Origin: Desulfurobacterium atlanticum
GTDB lineage: Bacteria; Aquificota; Aquificia; Desulfurobacteriales; Desulfurobacteriaceae
Assembly (NCBI RefSeq): GCF_900188395.1
Contig: NZ_FZOB01000007.1
Coordinates: 28,720-92,719, forward strand
Length of the DNA stretch: 64,000 nt
Direction of reading: 5' to 3'
Of this stretch, positions 53,320 to 62,445 are shown piece by piece. The notes beneath the pieces were generated by a model. It worked only from the letters and a program-made list of their open reading frames with translations, was not told the DNA's origin and did not search any database. A program made the translations under genes and the position numbers. Each line of letters begins with the position of its first letter. Within the stretch, counting starts at the first letter, position 1.

Positions 53320-54733
53320 GCAGATACCTGTTGAGTTTATGAGAAGAAACCAGATTCTTCCCTGTGGGGATGGGAAGTTTTACATAACCAGAGCAACTCC
53401 CTTTTATATTCTTGAAGATTTAAGGCTTATATATGGCGAGTTTGAAACAGAGCTTATAGATGAGGATGCTTTTAATGAGAAGATGGAAGAGTATCTTTCC
53501 TCTATTGAAGGTAGTGTTGATGAAGAGGGGGAGATAGAAACCTCCTTTTCTGAAGACCTTCTTTCTGGTTCAGACGCTCCGATAATTCAGATGATAAACT
53601 CTATTTTCTTGAAAGCGATAAGGGTTAAGGCAAGTGATATCCATTTTGAGCCGTATGAAAGGGAAGTTGTTGTTAAGTTTCGCCTTGACGGTGTTTTGCA
53701 CGAGATAACAAGAATTCCTTCTAAAACCTACCAGAAAGTTGTTTCAAGGATTAAGGTTATTTCAAGGCTAAATGTTGCTGAGAAAAGGCTTCCTCAGGAT
53801 GGAAGAATAAGGGTAAACATAGGGAAAAAACAGATAGATATGAGGGTTTCAACTCTTCCGACAGTTTTCGGGGAAAGGGTTGTTATAAGGCTTCTTGATA
53901 AATCCCATAAGATTTTAACGCTTGAAGAGCTTGGATTTTCAGGAAAGGATTACGAAATTTTCAGCAGTGTAATTTCAAAGCCTTACGGACTTATTCTTGT
54001 TACAGGACCTACAGGTTCTGGTAAATCAACAACTCTTTACGCTGCACTTTTGAAAATTTTCTCTCCGACAAAAAACATATTGACAGTTGAAGACCCTGTG
54101 GAATATCAGATAGAAGGGATAAATCAGGTTCAGGTAAATCCTAAGATAGGTCTTACTTTTGCCACCGGTTTAAGGAGTATATTAAGGCAGGATCCTGATA
54201 TTATTATGATAGGTGAGATTAGAGATCTTGAAACTGCTGAAATTGCTGTTAGGGCTTCAATGACAGGACATCTTGTTCTTTCAACTCTTCATACAAACGA
54301 CGCTCCATCTTCCATCGCAAGGCTTACCGATATGGGGGTAGAGCCGTTTCTCATAGCTTCTTCTCTTGAGTGTGTTGTTGCTCAAAGGCTTGTTAGAAGG
54401 GTTTGTTCTGAGTGCAGCTATCCTTATACTCCTTCAGAGAAAGAGAGAGAACTGATAGAGAAGGTGCTTAAAAGGAAAGCTCCTGAAAAGCTTATAAAAG
54501 GTAAAGGCTGTGAAAAGTGCCTCGGGACAGGGTATAGTGGCAGAATAGGGATATACCAGCTTATGAGAGTGGATGAGGAAATGAAATCTCTTATAACCAG
54601 GACATCTGAAACCGATAGGATAAGGAAGCTTGCTTTTGATAAAGGGATGAAGACTCTTCTTCATGATGGACTTGAGAAAGTTGTTTCAGGGATTACAACT
54701 ATTGAGGAAGTTTTACAGGTGGCAGGAAGGTAG
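53309..54733 (+). CDS. gspE: type II secretion ATPase GspE
   Basis: Cytoplasmic motor ATPase of 474 residues, start chosen at ATG 53309, 7 bases after AAGGA. Features in order: an N-terminal adaptor domain, KASDIHFEPYEREVVVKFRL (about 107-126), Walker A GPTGSGKSTT (about 233), the Asp box VEDPVEYQIEG, Walker B-region DPDIIMIGEIRD, the His box LSTLHTNDAPSS, and the tetracysteine zinc motif CSEC with CEKCLGTGYSGRIG. It overlaps gspD by 11 bases. Confidence 0.95.
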   Translation: MRSEQIPVEFMRRNQILPCGDGKFYITRATPFYILEDLRLIYGEFETELIDEDAFNEKMEEYLSSIEGSVDEEGEIETSFSEDLLSGSDAPIIQMINSIFLKAIRVKASDIHFEPYEREVVVKFRLDGVLHEITRIPSKTYQKVVSRIKVISRLNVAEKRLPQDGRIRVNIGKKQIDMRVSTLPTVFGERVVIRLLDKSHKILTLEELGFSGKDYEIFSSVISKPYGLILVTGPTGSGKSTTLYAALLKIFSPTKNILTVEDPVEYQIEGINQVQVNPKIGLTFATGLRSILRQDPDIIMIGEIRDLETAEIAVRASMTGHLVLSTLHTNDAPSSIARLTDMGVEPFLIASSLECVVAQRLVRRVCSECSYPYTPSEKERELIEKVLKRKAPEKLIKGKGCEKCLGTGYSGRIGIYQLMRVDEEMKSLITRTSETDRIRKLAFDKGMKTLLHDGLEKVVSGITTIEEVLQVAGR

Positions 54734-54741
54734 GAGAGTGG

Positions 54742-55929
54742 ATGCCGGTATTTGAGTATAGAGCGTTTGATAAAAGTGGAAAAGAGATAAAAGGAAAGGA
54801 AGAAGCTCTTTCACAGGAGCAGCTTCGTGCTGTTCTTGAGAGAAAGGGTTTAATTCCCTACGAGATAAAACCTGTTCAAAATGTTGAGAAAAGAAGTTTT
54901 TCTTTTAGAAGAAAGAGAATTTCTGATAGTGATGTGGCACTTATTCTTTATGAGATGGGAACACTTTTTGAGAAAGGCCTTCATATTACAGATATTTTTG
55001 ATATTCTTGCGAAACAGTTTGAAAACTCTCCTCTTGAAGAGGTTTTCCTCGTTGCCCGTTCAAAGGTTTCAGAGGGTATGCCAGTTGGAGAGGCGATGAG
55101 AGAAACAGGTGTTTTCCCGGATTTTGTTTCTGAGATGGTTCTTGCAGGGGAGGAGTCCGGGGCTCTTGGGAAGATTTTGATTTCCGCTGCTAAATTTGTT
55201 GAAAGGGAAACGGAGTTCAGAAATAAGATTAAAGGAGCTTTGACCTATCCTGTTATAGTTCTTGTTGTGGGTTTTCTTTCCATGTTTATAGTTATGAAGG
55301 TTGCTGTGCCAAAGATAGTAAAAATCTATACTCAGTTTAATCAGGATATTCCCGCTTCAACGAAAGCAGTGCTTTATTTTTCATTTTTTATCTCTTTTCT
55401 GTTTAAACTTTTACCTTTTGTGGCTGCTTTTCTATTTGTTTTTAGAAGAAAATTTCTTAATAAGGAAACTATTGACAGATTAAAACTGAAAATCCCTTTT
55501 TACAAGGATATACAGCTTTACTCCATATATACATCGTGGAGCAATACTTTATCTCTTTTACTTGGTGGCGGCTTGCCCCTTGATGAAGCTGTTGAGGTTG
55601 CAAACAAGACTGTGGGCAATGTTGAAATCAAGAAAAAGTTTGAACCGATTCCAGAATGGATAAGGGAGGGGAAAAGATTATCTGAGTATCTGCGCGTAGC
55701 AAAAGCCCTTCCTGACGCAGCAGTCCGTCTTATAATGATAGGGGAAGAAACGGGAGAGATGGAAGAGATGCTGTCTCTTGTAAGTTCCATTTACAGAAAA
55801 GAGACAGAAAAGATGGTAACCCTTTTCATGAGTTACCTTGAGCCTGCCACTCTCCTTGTTCTTGCTGTTTTTGTTGCATTCTTTGTATTTGCTACAATTT
55901 TACCGATATTTAACCTGACTGTTAAGTGA
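54742..55929 (+). CDS. gspF: type II secretion inner-membrane protein GspF
   Basis: Polytopic platform protein of 395 residues with two homologous GspF domains (about 68-190 and 265-390), and three or more membrane helices: TYPVIVLVVGFLSMFIVMKV, the segment near FFISFLFKLLPFVAAFLFVF, and the C-terminal LEPATLLVLAVFVAFFVFAT. Conserved VSEGMPVGEAMRETGVFPD and GEESGALGKILISAAKF are present. Last gene of the operon; the prepilin peptidase gene is not in the window. Confidence 0.93.
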   Translation: MPVFEYRAFDKSGKEIKGKEEALSQEQLRAVLERKGLIPYEIKPVQNVEKRSFSFRRKRISDSDVALILYEMGTLFEKGLHITDIFDILAKQFENSPLEEVFLVARSKVSEGMPVGEAMRETGVFPDFVSEMVLAGEESGALGKILISAAKFVERETEFRNKIKGALTYPVIVLVVGFLSMFIVMKVAVPKIVKIYTQFNQDIPASTKAVLYFSFFISFLFKLLPFVAAFLFVFRRKFLNKETIDRLKLKIPFYKDIQLYSIYTSWSNTLSLLLGGGLPLDEAVEVANKTVGNVEIKKKFEPIPEWIREGKRLSEYLRVAKALPDAAVRLIMIGEETGEMEEMLSLVSSIYRKETEKMVTLFMSYLEPATLLVLAVFVAFFVFATILPIFNLTVK

Positions 55930-55956
55930 TATTATTGTTCTTTGTGAATTTGATAT

Positions 55957-55985
55957 TTGAGTCTGTCATAATTTTGCTATACTAT
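55957..55985 (+). promoter_or_regulatory. promoter of the large lipoprotein gene
   Basis: TTGAGT (55957-55962), 17-base spacer, TACTAT (55980-55985), also with TGC before TACTAT region. A perfect 12-base palindrome ACTATATATAGT (55981-55992) overlaps the -10. The leader to the start codon is about 90 bases, long for this genome. Confidence 0.6.
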
Positions 55986-56080
55986 ATATAGTGGAGGAAG
56001 TTTTTCTTGTAGAGATCTGTATATATTAAAGCTAATTTATTATAATTTAGGTTAGGGTTAAATGTTTTTGAGGGGGAGTC

Positions 56081-59000
56081 ATGAGAAAAAGACTTGAATT
56101 TCTAATGTTGCTGTTCTTGTTTTCGTCAATTTTAGTTACTGCTGGGTGTTTTGGAGGTTCGTCTGATAGTGACGATGCAGTATCCGGCACATATGATGCA
56201 AGTTCGGTGGAGACAATTTCCCAAGACACAACTGATGAAGCAACAGAAGAAGTATCGTTGGTATCTGCTAAAGTGGTTGGAGAGGTAGAGGGAGTTTCTG
56301 CTGCGAGTGTAAGACTTGTGGTTGATAAAAACGATAATGGAATATTTAGTGAGGACGATGGTGATATAGTTTATGCTTCTGTGACAGATGATAATGGTTT
56401 TTTTGCATTTACAGATGTAAAAATTCCTGATAGTGGTGTTAATGCTACTTTAACAGTTTCAAAAGATGGATATGCTGATTTTACAAAAGTTCTTAATCTT
56501 ATGCCTGATAGAAGTTCCATAACTATGAGAATATCTCTCGTTCCAGCTACTACAACAGTTATTCCTATAACAACAGATGTTAGAACTACAGGAAAAATTA
56601 CAATTGCCGTAAGTAAAGATGGGAATGTAAAAACTTTTATAGGGACTACGAGGGCGCCGCTTGATTTAAATGGAACAGACATTACCGTTTCTTTTGATAC
56701 ATCCTTACTTCCTTCAGATGTTACAGCAATAAAATCTTCTCTAAAGAACTTTGATTCTACAAATGAGTCGGACATAAAGTATTTTCCAGGAGAGTTTGCA
56801 GGAGAAGACCCTAATGGAAATGGAGAGGTTCTCCTTGATTCGGTTGTATTTTCTCTTGTAGATATTGAGAATCAAAATGGAGAACCGTTAAGATTTATAT
56901 CAACAAGAGAGGATACTTGTAACGTTGAGATTACAAGGTATCTTTCAGGTTCTGCTATAAAGAAAATTAAAGAGAGAGGAGATTTTGAACCTGATACTCC
57001 GGGCTGTCAGGTGCCGATTTATACCTATATCCCTCAAACTGGAAAATGGGATTATCTTGGTGTTGGTACTGTTATTGATTCTGGGTGGAATGAGGTAGGA
57101 ACCTGTGATGTTGATGAAAGTGGCTATTATTATCTAAAAATCTGTGCGGAAAATCCGGCCGTTACAAATTATTACAATCTTGATTATCCAGTTTACTTTT
57201 ATGAAATAAAGGAAGTTAAAGTTTGTTTTGTGACAAAGGGAACTAACGGAGAACCTGTAACTGATGGTTGGGTTTCTTTTACAGATGTGGGTATTTATCG
57301 TTATGCTTATTCTGACAGTAATGGAGTGGCAGCTATAAGTATTCCTGTTCAAACATCGGATGGTAATGTAACAACAGACACTCTGCAGGCTGCATATCCT
57401 GGTGGAGAGTTTTACTACAGGAATTACATATTGGGTGCTTATTATTCTGCTGATATTGCTGAAATTGCGGAATCTAAGAGGGAAGGTTGCGATTTTGAAA
57501 TTGTAAGAACAGTTCCCAATTCTCCTGTAGAGGTTACTGTCTATGCTAAGGATGAAAATGGTAATCCTGTTTCAGACAGGAATGTATGTCTTACAGATAA
57601 TTACTATTTCTATAACTGCAATAAAACCGACAGTAATGGAGTTACAACATTTTCTGTAAAACCTGAAAGGGAGTATACCGCCTATGGAGAGCACCTTGAA
57701 AGGGTATCTCAGCGTGTGACTGTTTCAAATCCTCAATCATTGGTCTTTACCTTAGAACATAAAAATAACCCACCAGATGTTTATCTATATGTTTATCCAG
57801 ATAGTGTAAAGACAGGAGGTGTTGTAAGCATTTATTTCAGTGCTTACGATAATGATTGGGATGATTTGAATGCTACTCTTAAATGTGATGGACAGGAAGT
57901 AACATCTTTTGATTATCTGTATTCCTATTCAGGATATTTGTATGGCTATGCTACGTGTACATTTGAAGACTCAGGAGATAAGAAAATTTCTGTTTCTGTA
58001 AGTGATGGGTATGATATAGCTAACAGAGAAGAAACAGTGTCTGTTGAGGAAGTTAATACTCCTCCTATTATCTACGGATATCAGTTTACGGATGAAAATG
58101 GAGGAAAAGTTTCTGCTGATGCTATTAAAGTTAATAGAACCTATACGGCCAGGATATTTGCTTATGATCCTGATGGAGATTCTTTAGCTTATGAGGAAAC
58201 TACTGGATTCTGTACCAATACTGGTGATGGAGAATTTAGCTGCAACTTTACTTCTCCTGGCAATTTTTCATTAAAGTTTACAGTTTCAGATGAGAAAGGA
58301 GGTATGGATTCTGTAGATATTGATATACAGGTGTCTGAAAACAAACCTCCGCGGATTGTATCATCATCTGTTGATAAGCTTGAGATTGAAAGTGGTGATA
58401 CTGTTAGTGTTTATGCTTATGTTGAAGATTTAGATAGCCAGGAACTTTCCATGGAATTAAAGGTGGGGAATACTACTGCGTCAGGAGTATGTTCTCAGGT
58501 TTCTTCTGGATATTTTTCCTGTAATGGTAGTATAGCTGTTTCAGGAGAGGAAGGAGAAACTTCTATAGAAATTACCGTTAAAGATAATGATGATTTAACA
58601 GATACGAGCAATCTTGCAGTAGTTGTTGGCACTATAAACGTTCCTCCAGTAATAGTTTCTGGATTGCCGGAAAATATTCAGTTATCTCCTGGAGATACGT
58701 ATACATTTTCAGTAACTGCAATAGACCCTGATGGGGATTCCCTTTCTTATAAATGGTATGTGAATGGAGAGCTTCAAGAAGAGGCAGGAAGAATCTTTTC
58801 TTATCAGTTTAATGAAGCAGGAACTTATACTGTAAAGCTTGAAGTGTCAGATGGTAAGAGTAAAGTGGACAGTATCTGCGGTGTAAGTGTTACAGATGGG
58901 AGTGATAAAATTACTATTAATGTAGGGCTTGCAGGTGTATATGTGTCTCTTCTTGATTCCAATATGACTGTGATTAAAACAGTAGAAACAGATGGAAGTG

Positions 59001-60538
59001 GTATTGCTGTATTTGACGGAGTGGGTTCCACAGCTTCAATTTCCATAACTTTATCCCCTGATGTTGTTTTAACAGAAGGTTATGTTTTTGATGTTTTTGT
59101 GGATAAACTGTATGAATATCTTTTCAATTCATTTAATGGTACCTTGTCTTCCTATGGTATAGATCAATGGGTACTGGAAAGGAAGTTTCCTGTTTCATTT
59201 TTTGAAGATATAGGTTATTTTGATAGTATTTCTCCTTCTTTACTTGATACAGATAGAGATGGATATCTTTCTATGGCTGAAATATATGATTTCGTATTAC
59301 AAACATATGATGATAATGGGGATGGAGAAGTTGAGCTTAAGGAGCTTGTTTCAGATAAGGTTTATGTGCAGGTTGATGTTCTGAAGGATCTACCATCTGG
59401 AACTTATGATTTATCAGGATTTTATCTTGAAGATATGGGAATTGGATACGAGTTAGGATATAACTTTGGTTATGATGTGGGCTATGGAATGAAATTTGTG
59501 AATCTTACTGTTACTGATGTAGCAGATTATTCCAATCTTAATATTTATCCTGTATATCCTGCTTCACATATTTTTTCCAATGTAACAAACAGCACTTACC
59601 AGATGCTTGTTTCTGTGCCTTTGCAAAATGATGGAAACTATTCTCTTTTCCTTGTGGCAAGTTTGTTTGATAATACTACGTGGAGTTACTATTCCAAATA
59701 CTACTTCTTTAAAGATAGGTCCGATGATAATCTATCAGTTTCTTTAAATGATTTTGTGGATGGAGTGCGTATATCTACCAATATAATTTCAAATGACACT
59801 ATCTGGGAAAATGTTGATATTGACGTGATTTATAAAGGGGTGATGTACTCCTATTTAGAAGCATACTTAAACATAGATGGAGAATATACTATTTATACTA
59901 TTCCACAGATTGAAGGGGCTGAATATTATATGGATTTCAATAGAGGAGAAATAACAGCTAATAGTTCTTTTCTATACAGGTCTGTAAGGAATATAGATTT
60001 AGGAGCATCTCTTCCTTCTTTCATGGATGTTTCTCCATATAGAACCAGGCTTATGGATGTTTATCTTTCACTTGATAATGAAACTTTGATTTTGACAGGT
60101 AACGATACATCTTCTGTTGATCTTGTTATTCACAATCGGGTAATAGCTGGAACTGTGAATGAAACATACTATCAGTGTGAGATGACCTTTATTAGTCCAT
60201 ATAAAGGAGATAACAGAATTACGATACCATCAGTTGCAGAAGTTATTCCTTCTGATGTTTATACCTCTTATGTAAAGACAGTGGAAGAAAATCCAGGCGC
60301 CTTAAGGAGCTATACAGGTGCATTGGATATGGAGGGTTTTGTATGGGGGGATTTTTCAATATTTGATGATGAGACAAGAGAGATTCGTGAAACTGAAATG
60401 TCACAATCAGAATGGATAGATTATACTGCTGATACACGGGTAGTTACAGATAGAAATATGCCTTTAAGTCAAAATGCTACAGAGGGGCACTTTATAGGTG
60501 GTTTCTTTGAAAAGATTGATGTTAATCTATTTAAGTAG
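56081..60538 (+). CDS. large surface lipoprotein with Ig-like repeats and EF-hands
   Basis: A 1485-residue exported protein; lipobox TAGC at about residue 23, followed by a Ser/Asp/Thr-rich linker. Residues 60-150 resemble a carboxypeptidase-regulatory-like domain (VDKNDNGIFSEDDGD). Four tandem PKD/cadherin-like Ig domains begin at about 562, 659, 753 and 853, each opening with an Asn-x-x-Pro-x motif (NNPPDV, NTPPII, NKPPRI, NVPPVI) and including YDPDGDSL or IDPDGDSL loops. Two EF-hand calcium sites lie at about 1055-1087 (DTDRDGYLSMAE and DDNGDGEVELKE). The rest is beta-rich. Likely an adhesin-like surface protein stabilised by calcium; no catalytic motif recognised. It stands alone after the secretion operon. 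Confidence 0.8.
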   Translation: MRKRLEFLMLLFLFSSILVTAGCFGGSSDSDDAVSGTYDASSVETISQDTTDEATEEVSLVSAKVVGEVEGVSAASVRLVVDKNDNGIFSEDDGDIVYASVTDDNGFFAFTDVKIPDSGVNATLTVSKDGYADFTKVLNLMPDRSSITMRISLVPATTTVIPITTDVRTTGKITIAVSKDGNVKTFIGTTRAPLDLNGTDITVSFDTSLLPSDVTAIKSSLKNFDSTNESDIKYFPGEFAGEDPNGNGEVLLDSVVFSLVDIENQNGEPLRFISTREDTCNVEITRYLSGSAIKKIKERGDFEPDTPGCQVPIYTYIPQTGKWDYLGVGTVIDSGWNEVGTCDVDESGYYYLKICAENPAVTNYYNLDYPVYFYEIKEVKVCFVTKGTNGEPVTDGWVSFTDVGIYRYAYSDSNGVAAISIPVQTSDGNVTTDTLQAAYPGGEFYYRNYILGAYYSADIAEIAESKREGCDFEIVRTVPNSPVEVTVYAKDENGNPVSDRNVCLTDNYYFYNCNKTDSNGVTTFSVKPEREYTAYGEHLERVSQRVTVSNPQSLVFTLEHKNNPPDVYLYVYPDSVKTGGVVSIYFSAYDNDWDDLNATLKCDGQEVTSFDYLYSYSGYLYGYATCTFEDSGDKKISVSVSDGYDIANREETVSVEEVNTPPIIYGYQFTDENGGKVSADAIKVNRTYTARIFAYDPDGDSLAYEETTGFCTNTGDGEFSCNFTSPGNFSLKFTVSDEKGGMDSVDIDIQVSENKPPRIVSSSVDKLEIESGDTVSVYAYVEDLDSQELSMELKVGNTTASGVCSQVSSGYFSCNGSIAVSGEEGETSIEITVKDNDDLTDTSNLAVVVGTINVPPVIVSGLPENIQLSPGDTYTFSVTAIDPDGDSLSYKWYVNGELQEEAGRIFSYQFNEAGTYTVKLEVSDGKSKVDSICGVSVTDGSDKITINVGLAGVYVSLLDSNMTVIKTVETDGSGIAVFDGVGSTASISITLSPDVVLTEGYVFDVFVDKLYEYLFNSFNGTLSSYGIDQWVLERKFPVSFFEDIGYFDSISPSLLDTDRDGYLSMAEIYDFVLQTYDDNGDGEVELKELVSDKVYVQVDVLKDLPSGTYDLSGFYLEDMGIGYELGYNFGYDVGYGMKFVNLTVTDVADYSNLNIYPVYPASHIFSNVTNSTYQMLVSVPLQNDGNYSLFLVASLFDNTTWSYYSKYYFFKDRSDDNLSVSLNDFVDGVRISTNIISNDTIWENVDIDVIYKGVMYSYLEAYLNIDGEYTIYTIPQIEGAEYYMDFNRGEITANSSFLYRSVRNIDLGASLPSFMDVSPYRTRLMDVYLSLDNETLILTGNDTSSVDLVIHNRVIAGTVNETYYQCEMTFISPYKGDNRITIPSVAEVIPSDVYTSYVKTVEENPGALRSYTGALDMEGFVWGDFSIFDDETREIRETEMSQSEWIDYTADTRVVTDRNMPLSQNATEGHFIGGFFEKIDVNLFK

Positions 60539-62075
60539 ATTTAGAAACTTAACATTTAAGGGGAAGTATTTGCTTCCCCTTTTTTTGTTTGGTTTTTCTG
60601 TTTCTTTGTCTTCTTTATACTGTTTTTCAAAGCTGCATGAATTCAAGGTTCCTTTTCCTGGTTCAGATACTGCTTTTTACTGGTATATTGGTAGTGTTTT
60701 AAAAGAACATGGGATAATGACTTTCCATATAAAGCAATACTTTTTTTCACCGTTATATGCATTCTGTTTCTATGTTTTTTCCCTGTTGGGGAATAGTGTT
60801 TCTCTTGCCTGCTTTTTTAGTTCTTTCTGTTTTTTAGTTTCAGGAATTGCTTTGTTTTTTCTTGTTAAAGAGATTTTTAATTCACGTGTGGCTGCAATTT
60901 CAACTTTACTGTTTTACATTTATAAACCTCTTGTCTTTTATTCGTTTTTACCATTGAAAACAATGCCGTTTATACTTCTAACTTTAGTTTTCCTTCTTTT
61001 TACTCTAAGGGGCTTTAATAAGGAAAAAAATATTTATTTTTTTCTTGCTGGACTTGTTTCAAGTTTTTCTCTTTCCCTTGAAGGCCTTTTTTTGCCTGTA
61101 TTTATTACGGTGCTTTGCTTTTTTATTTTTAAAGGAAAAAGTTACTTTAAAAGGTTAGGATTTCTTTTCATTGGTTTTTTTCTTGGATTTTTGCCTTTTG
61201 GTTTGAGAAGCTACTATGTTTCAAAGTCATTTCAAGTTGCCCCTTCTCTTTTAGGTATCCATTTTTATATAGGGAATACTTTAGGTTCAGATGGGGTATA
61301 TAAAAAGGTAAAAGATATTAGGCCAAATGCGTTTGGTCATTTTTACGATGCAAAGGCTATAGCTGAAAAGGAAACAGGTAAAAAATTAACTCCGTCACAG
61401 GTTAATCTTTTCTGGCTGAAAAAAAGCTTTTCAATAATTACTGAAAAGCCTACAAGATTTGTTTCCCTGTTTTTAAGAAAAATTTTGCTTACAGTTAATG
61501 ATTTTGAAGTGCCAAATAATTTTAATTTTTATATTATTTCTAAAAAGATTCCCACTATTAGATATAACATTTTTTCTTTTTCTGTACTTTTTTCTTTCAG
61601 TATGGCCGGAATTGTTCTATATATTTTAATTGAACGGAAGATAAATCTATTTCTTTTACTAACTTTGGTTTATTCGCTATCTCTCTCTCTGTTTTTTATT
61701 GCATCCCGCTATAGGTTGCTTTTAGCTGTGTTTCTTTTACCTTTTGCGGGTTTTTTTGTTGTTGAACTTCTTAGATTTCAGAACAGGAAAATTTTATTTG
61801 TTTCATTTATAACAGGGATTTTTGCCTTTATGCTTTCAAAGATACCCATTTTTTCAGAACAGGCACGTATGACGATTAATATAAGCTATGAGAGAAGATT
61901 AAGATATGCGGAAATTTTGGACAGAATAGATAAGCAATATAAGTATGCATCTATGGAAAGAAAGAGAAAACTACTTCTTAAAAAAGCTGGATTATTTTAT
62001 AGATTCAAAATGGAAGAAATAGCCGAATACTTAAGAAGAAATGCAAAGAATCTGGAGGGTAAAGGTGAAAAATAG
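60498..62075 (+). CDS. GT-C/PMT-like membrane glycosyltransferase, start uncertain
   Basis: Polytopic protein of up to 525 residues, about eleven membrane helices, resembling the ArnT/PMT (GT39-like) glycosyltransferases: an early FPGSDTAFYWYIGSV with Asp, then FFSPLYAFCFYVF and a long hydrophobic body. Such enzymes move sugars from lipid-linked donors at the outer face of the inner membrane. The start is uncertain: GTG 60498 and ATG 60519 lie inside the previous gene, and TTG 60570 lies in the loop of a terminator hairpin, with AAGGGG before it. It ends with a charged tail and overlaps the next small lipoprotein gene by 11 bases. Confidence 0.7.
   Translation: MVSLKRLMLIYLSRFRNLTFKGKYLLPLFLFGFSVSLSSLYCFSKLHEFKVPFPGSDTAFYWYIGSVLKEHGIMTFHIKQYFFSPLYAFCFYVFSLLGNSVSLACFFSSFCFLVSGIALFFLVKEIFNSRVAAISTLLFYIYKPLVFYSFLPLKTMPFILLTLVFLLFTLRGFNKEKNIYFFLAGLVSSFSLSLEGLFLPVFITVLCFFIFKGKSYFKRLGFLFIGFFLGFLPFGLRSYYVSKSFQVAPSLLGIHFYIGNTLGSDGVYKKVKDIRPNAFGHFYDAKAIAEKETGKKLTPSQVNLFWLKKSFSIITEKPTRFVSLFLRKILLTVNDFEVPNNFNFYIISKKIPTIRYNIFSFSVLFSFSMAGIVLYILIERKINLFLLLTLVYSLSLSLFFIASRYRLLLAVFLLPFAGFFVVELLRFQNRKILFVSFITGIFAFMLSKIPIFSEQARMTINISYERRLRYAEILDRIDKQYKYASMERKRKLLLKKAGLFYRFKMEEIAEYLRRNAKNLEGKGEK
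60558..60586 (+). terminator. intrinsic terminator after the large lipoprotein gene
   Basis: AAGGGGAAG (60558-60566), 6-base loop, CTTCCCCTT (60573-60581), then a run of T. It lies 20 bases after the stop at 60538 but inside the open frame of the following membrane-protein gene. Confidence 0.85.
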
Positions 62076-62445
62076 AATAATTTTTCTGTGTTTGGTTGCT
62101 TTTCTTTTCTCAGCTTTAAGTTGCGTGAGGAAGGAGGAAATGATTTTGGGAAAGTTTACTCAAAAAGAAACTTTCCCAAAAATAGGAACCATAATTTCAC
62201 TTTCTGAAAATTTTACCGGGAAAAAAGTAGTTTTGAAAGTTAGATGCCTTGGTTGGAGGGATTGTCCTGATAGTGTTATGGTAACGAGAAGTGATGTTGT
62301 TATTGCTGATGATACTGGATGTATTTACGTTAAAGGTGGTTTAAGGAGAAATTTGTGGGGGAAGCAGCTTATTGTTCATGGGACTGTTCATGTTTTAAAA
62401 GGTAAACCATACATGGAGGTGGATAGTGTTGAAGTCAAGGAATAA
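62065..62445 (+). CDS. small OB-fold-like lipoprotein
   Basis: A 126-residue lipoprotein from GTG 62065, which follows GGAGGG; a longer ATG reading at 62041 would spoil the signal. The lipobox is ALSC. The mature part looks like a nucleic-acid-independent OB fold: VVLKVRCLGWRDCPDSVMVT, then DDTGCIYVKGGLRR and KQLIVHGTVHVLKGKPYMEV. Two Cys pairs may form disulfides. Function unknown. It overlaps both neighbours, so it is translated with them. Confidence 0.7.
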   Translation: MKNRIIFLCLVAFLFSALSCVRKEEMILGKFTQKETFPKIGTIISLSENFTGKKVVLKVRCLGWRDCPDSVMVTRSDVVIADDTGCIYVKGGLRRNLWGKQLIVHGTVHVLKGKPYMEVDSVEVKE

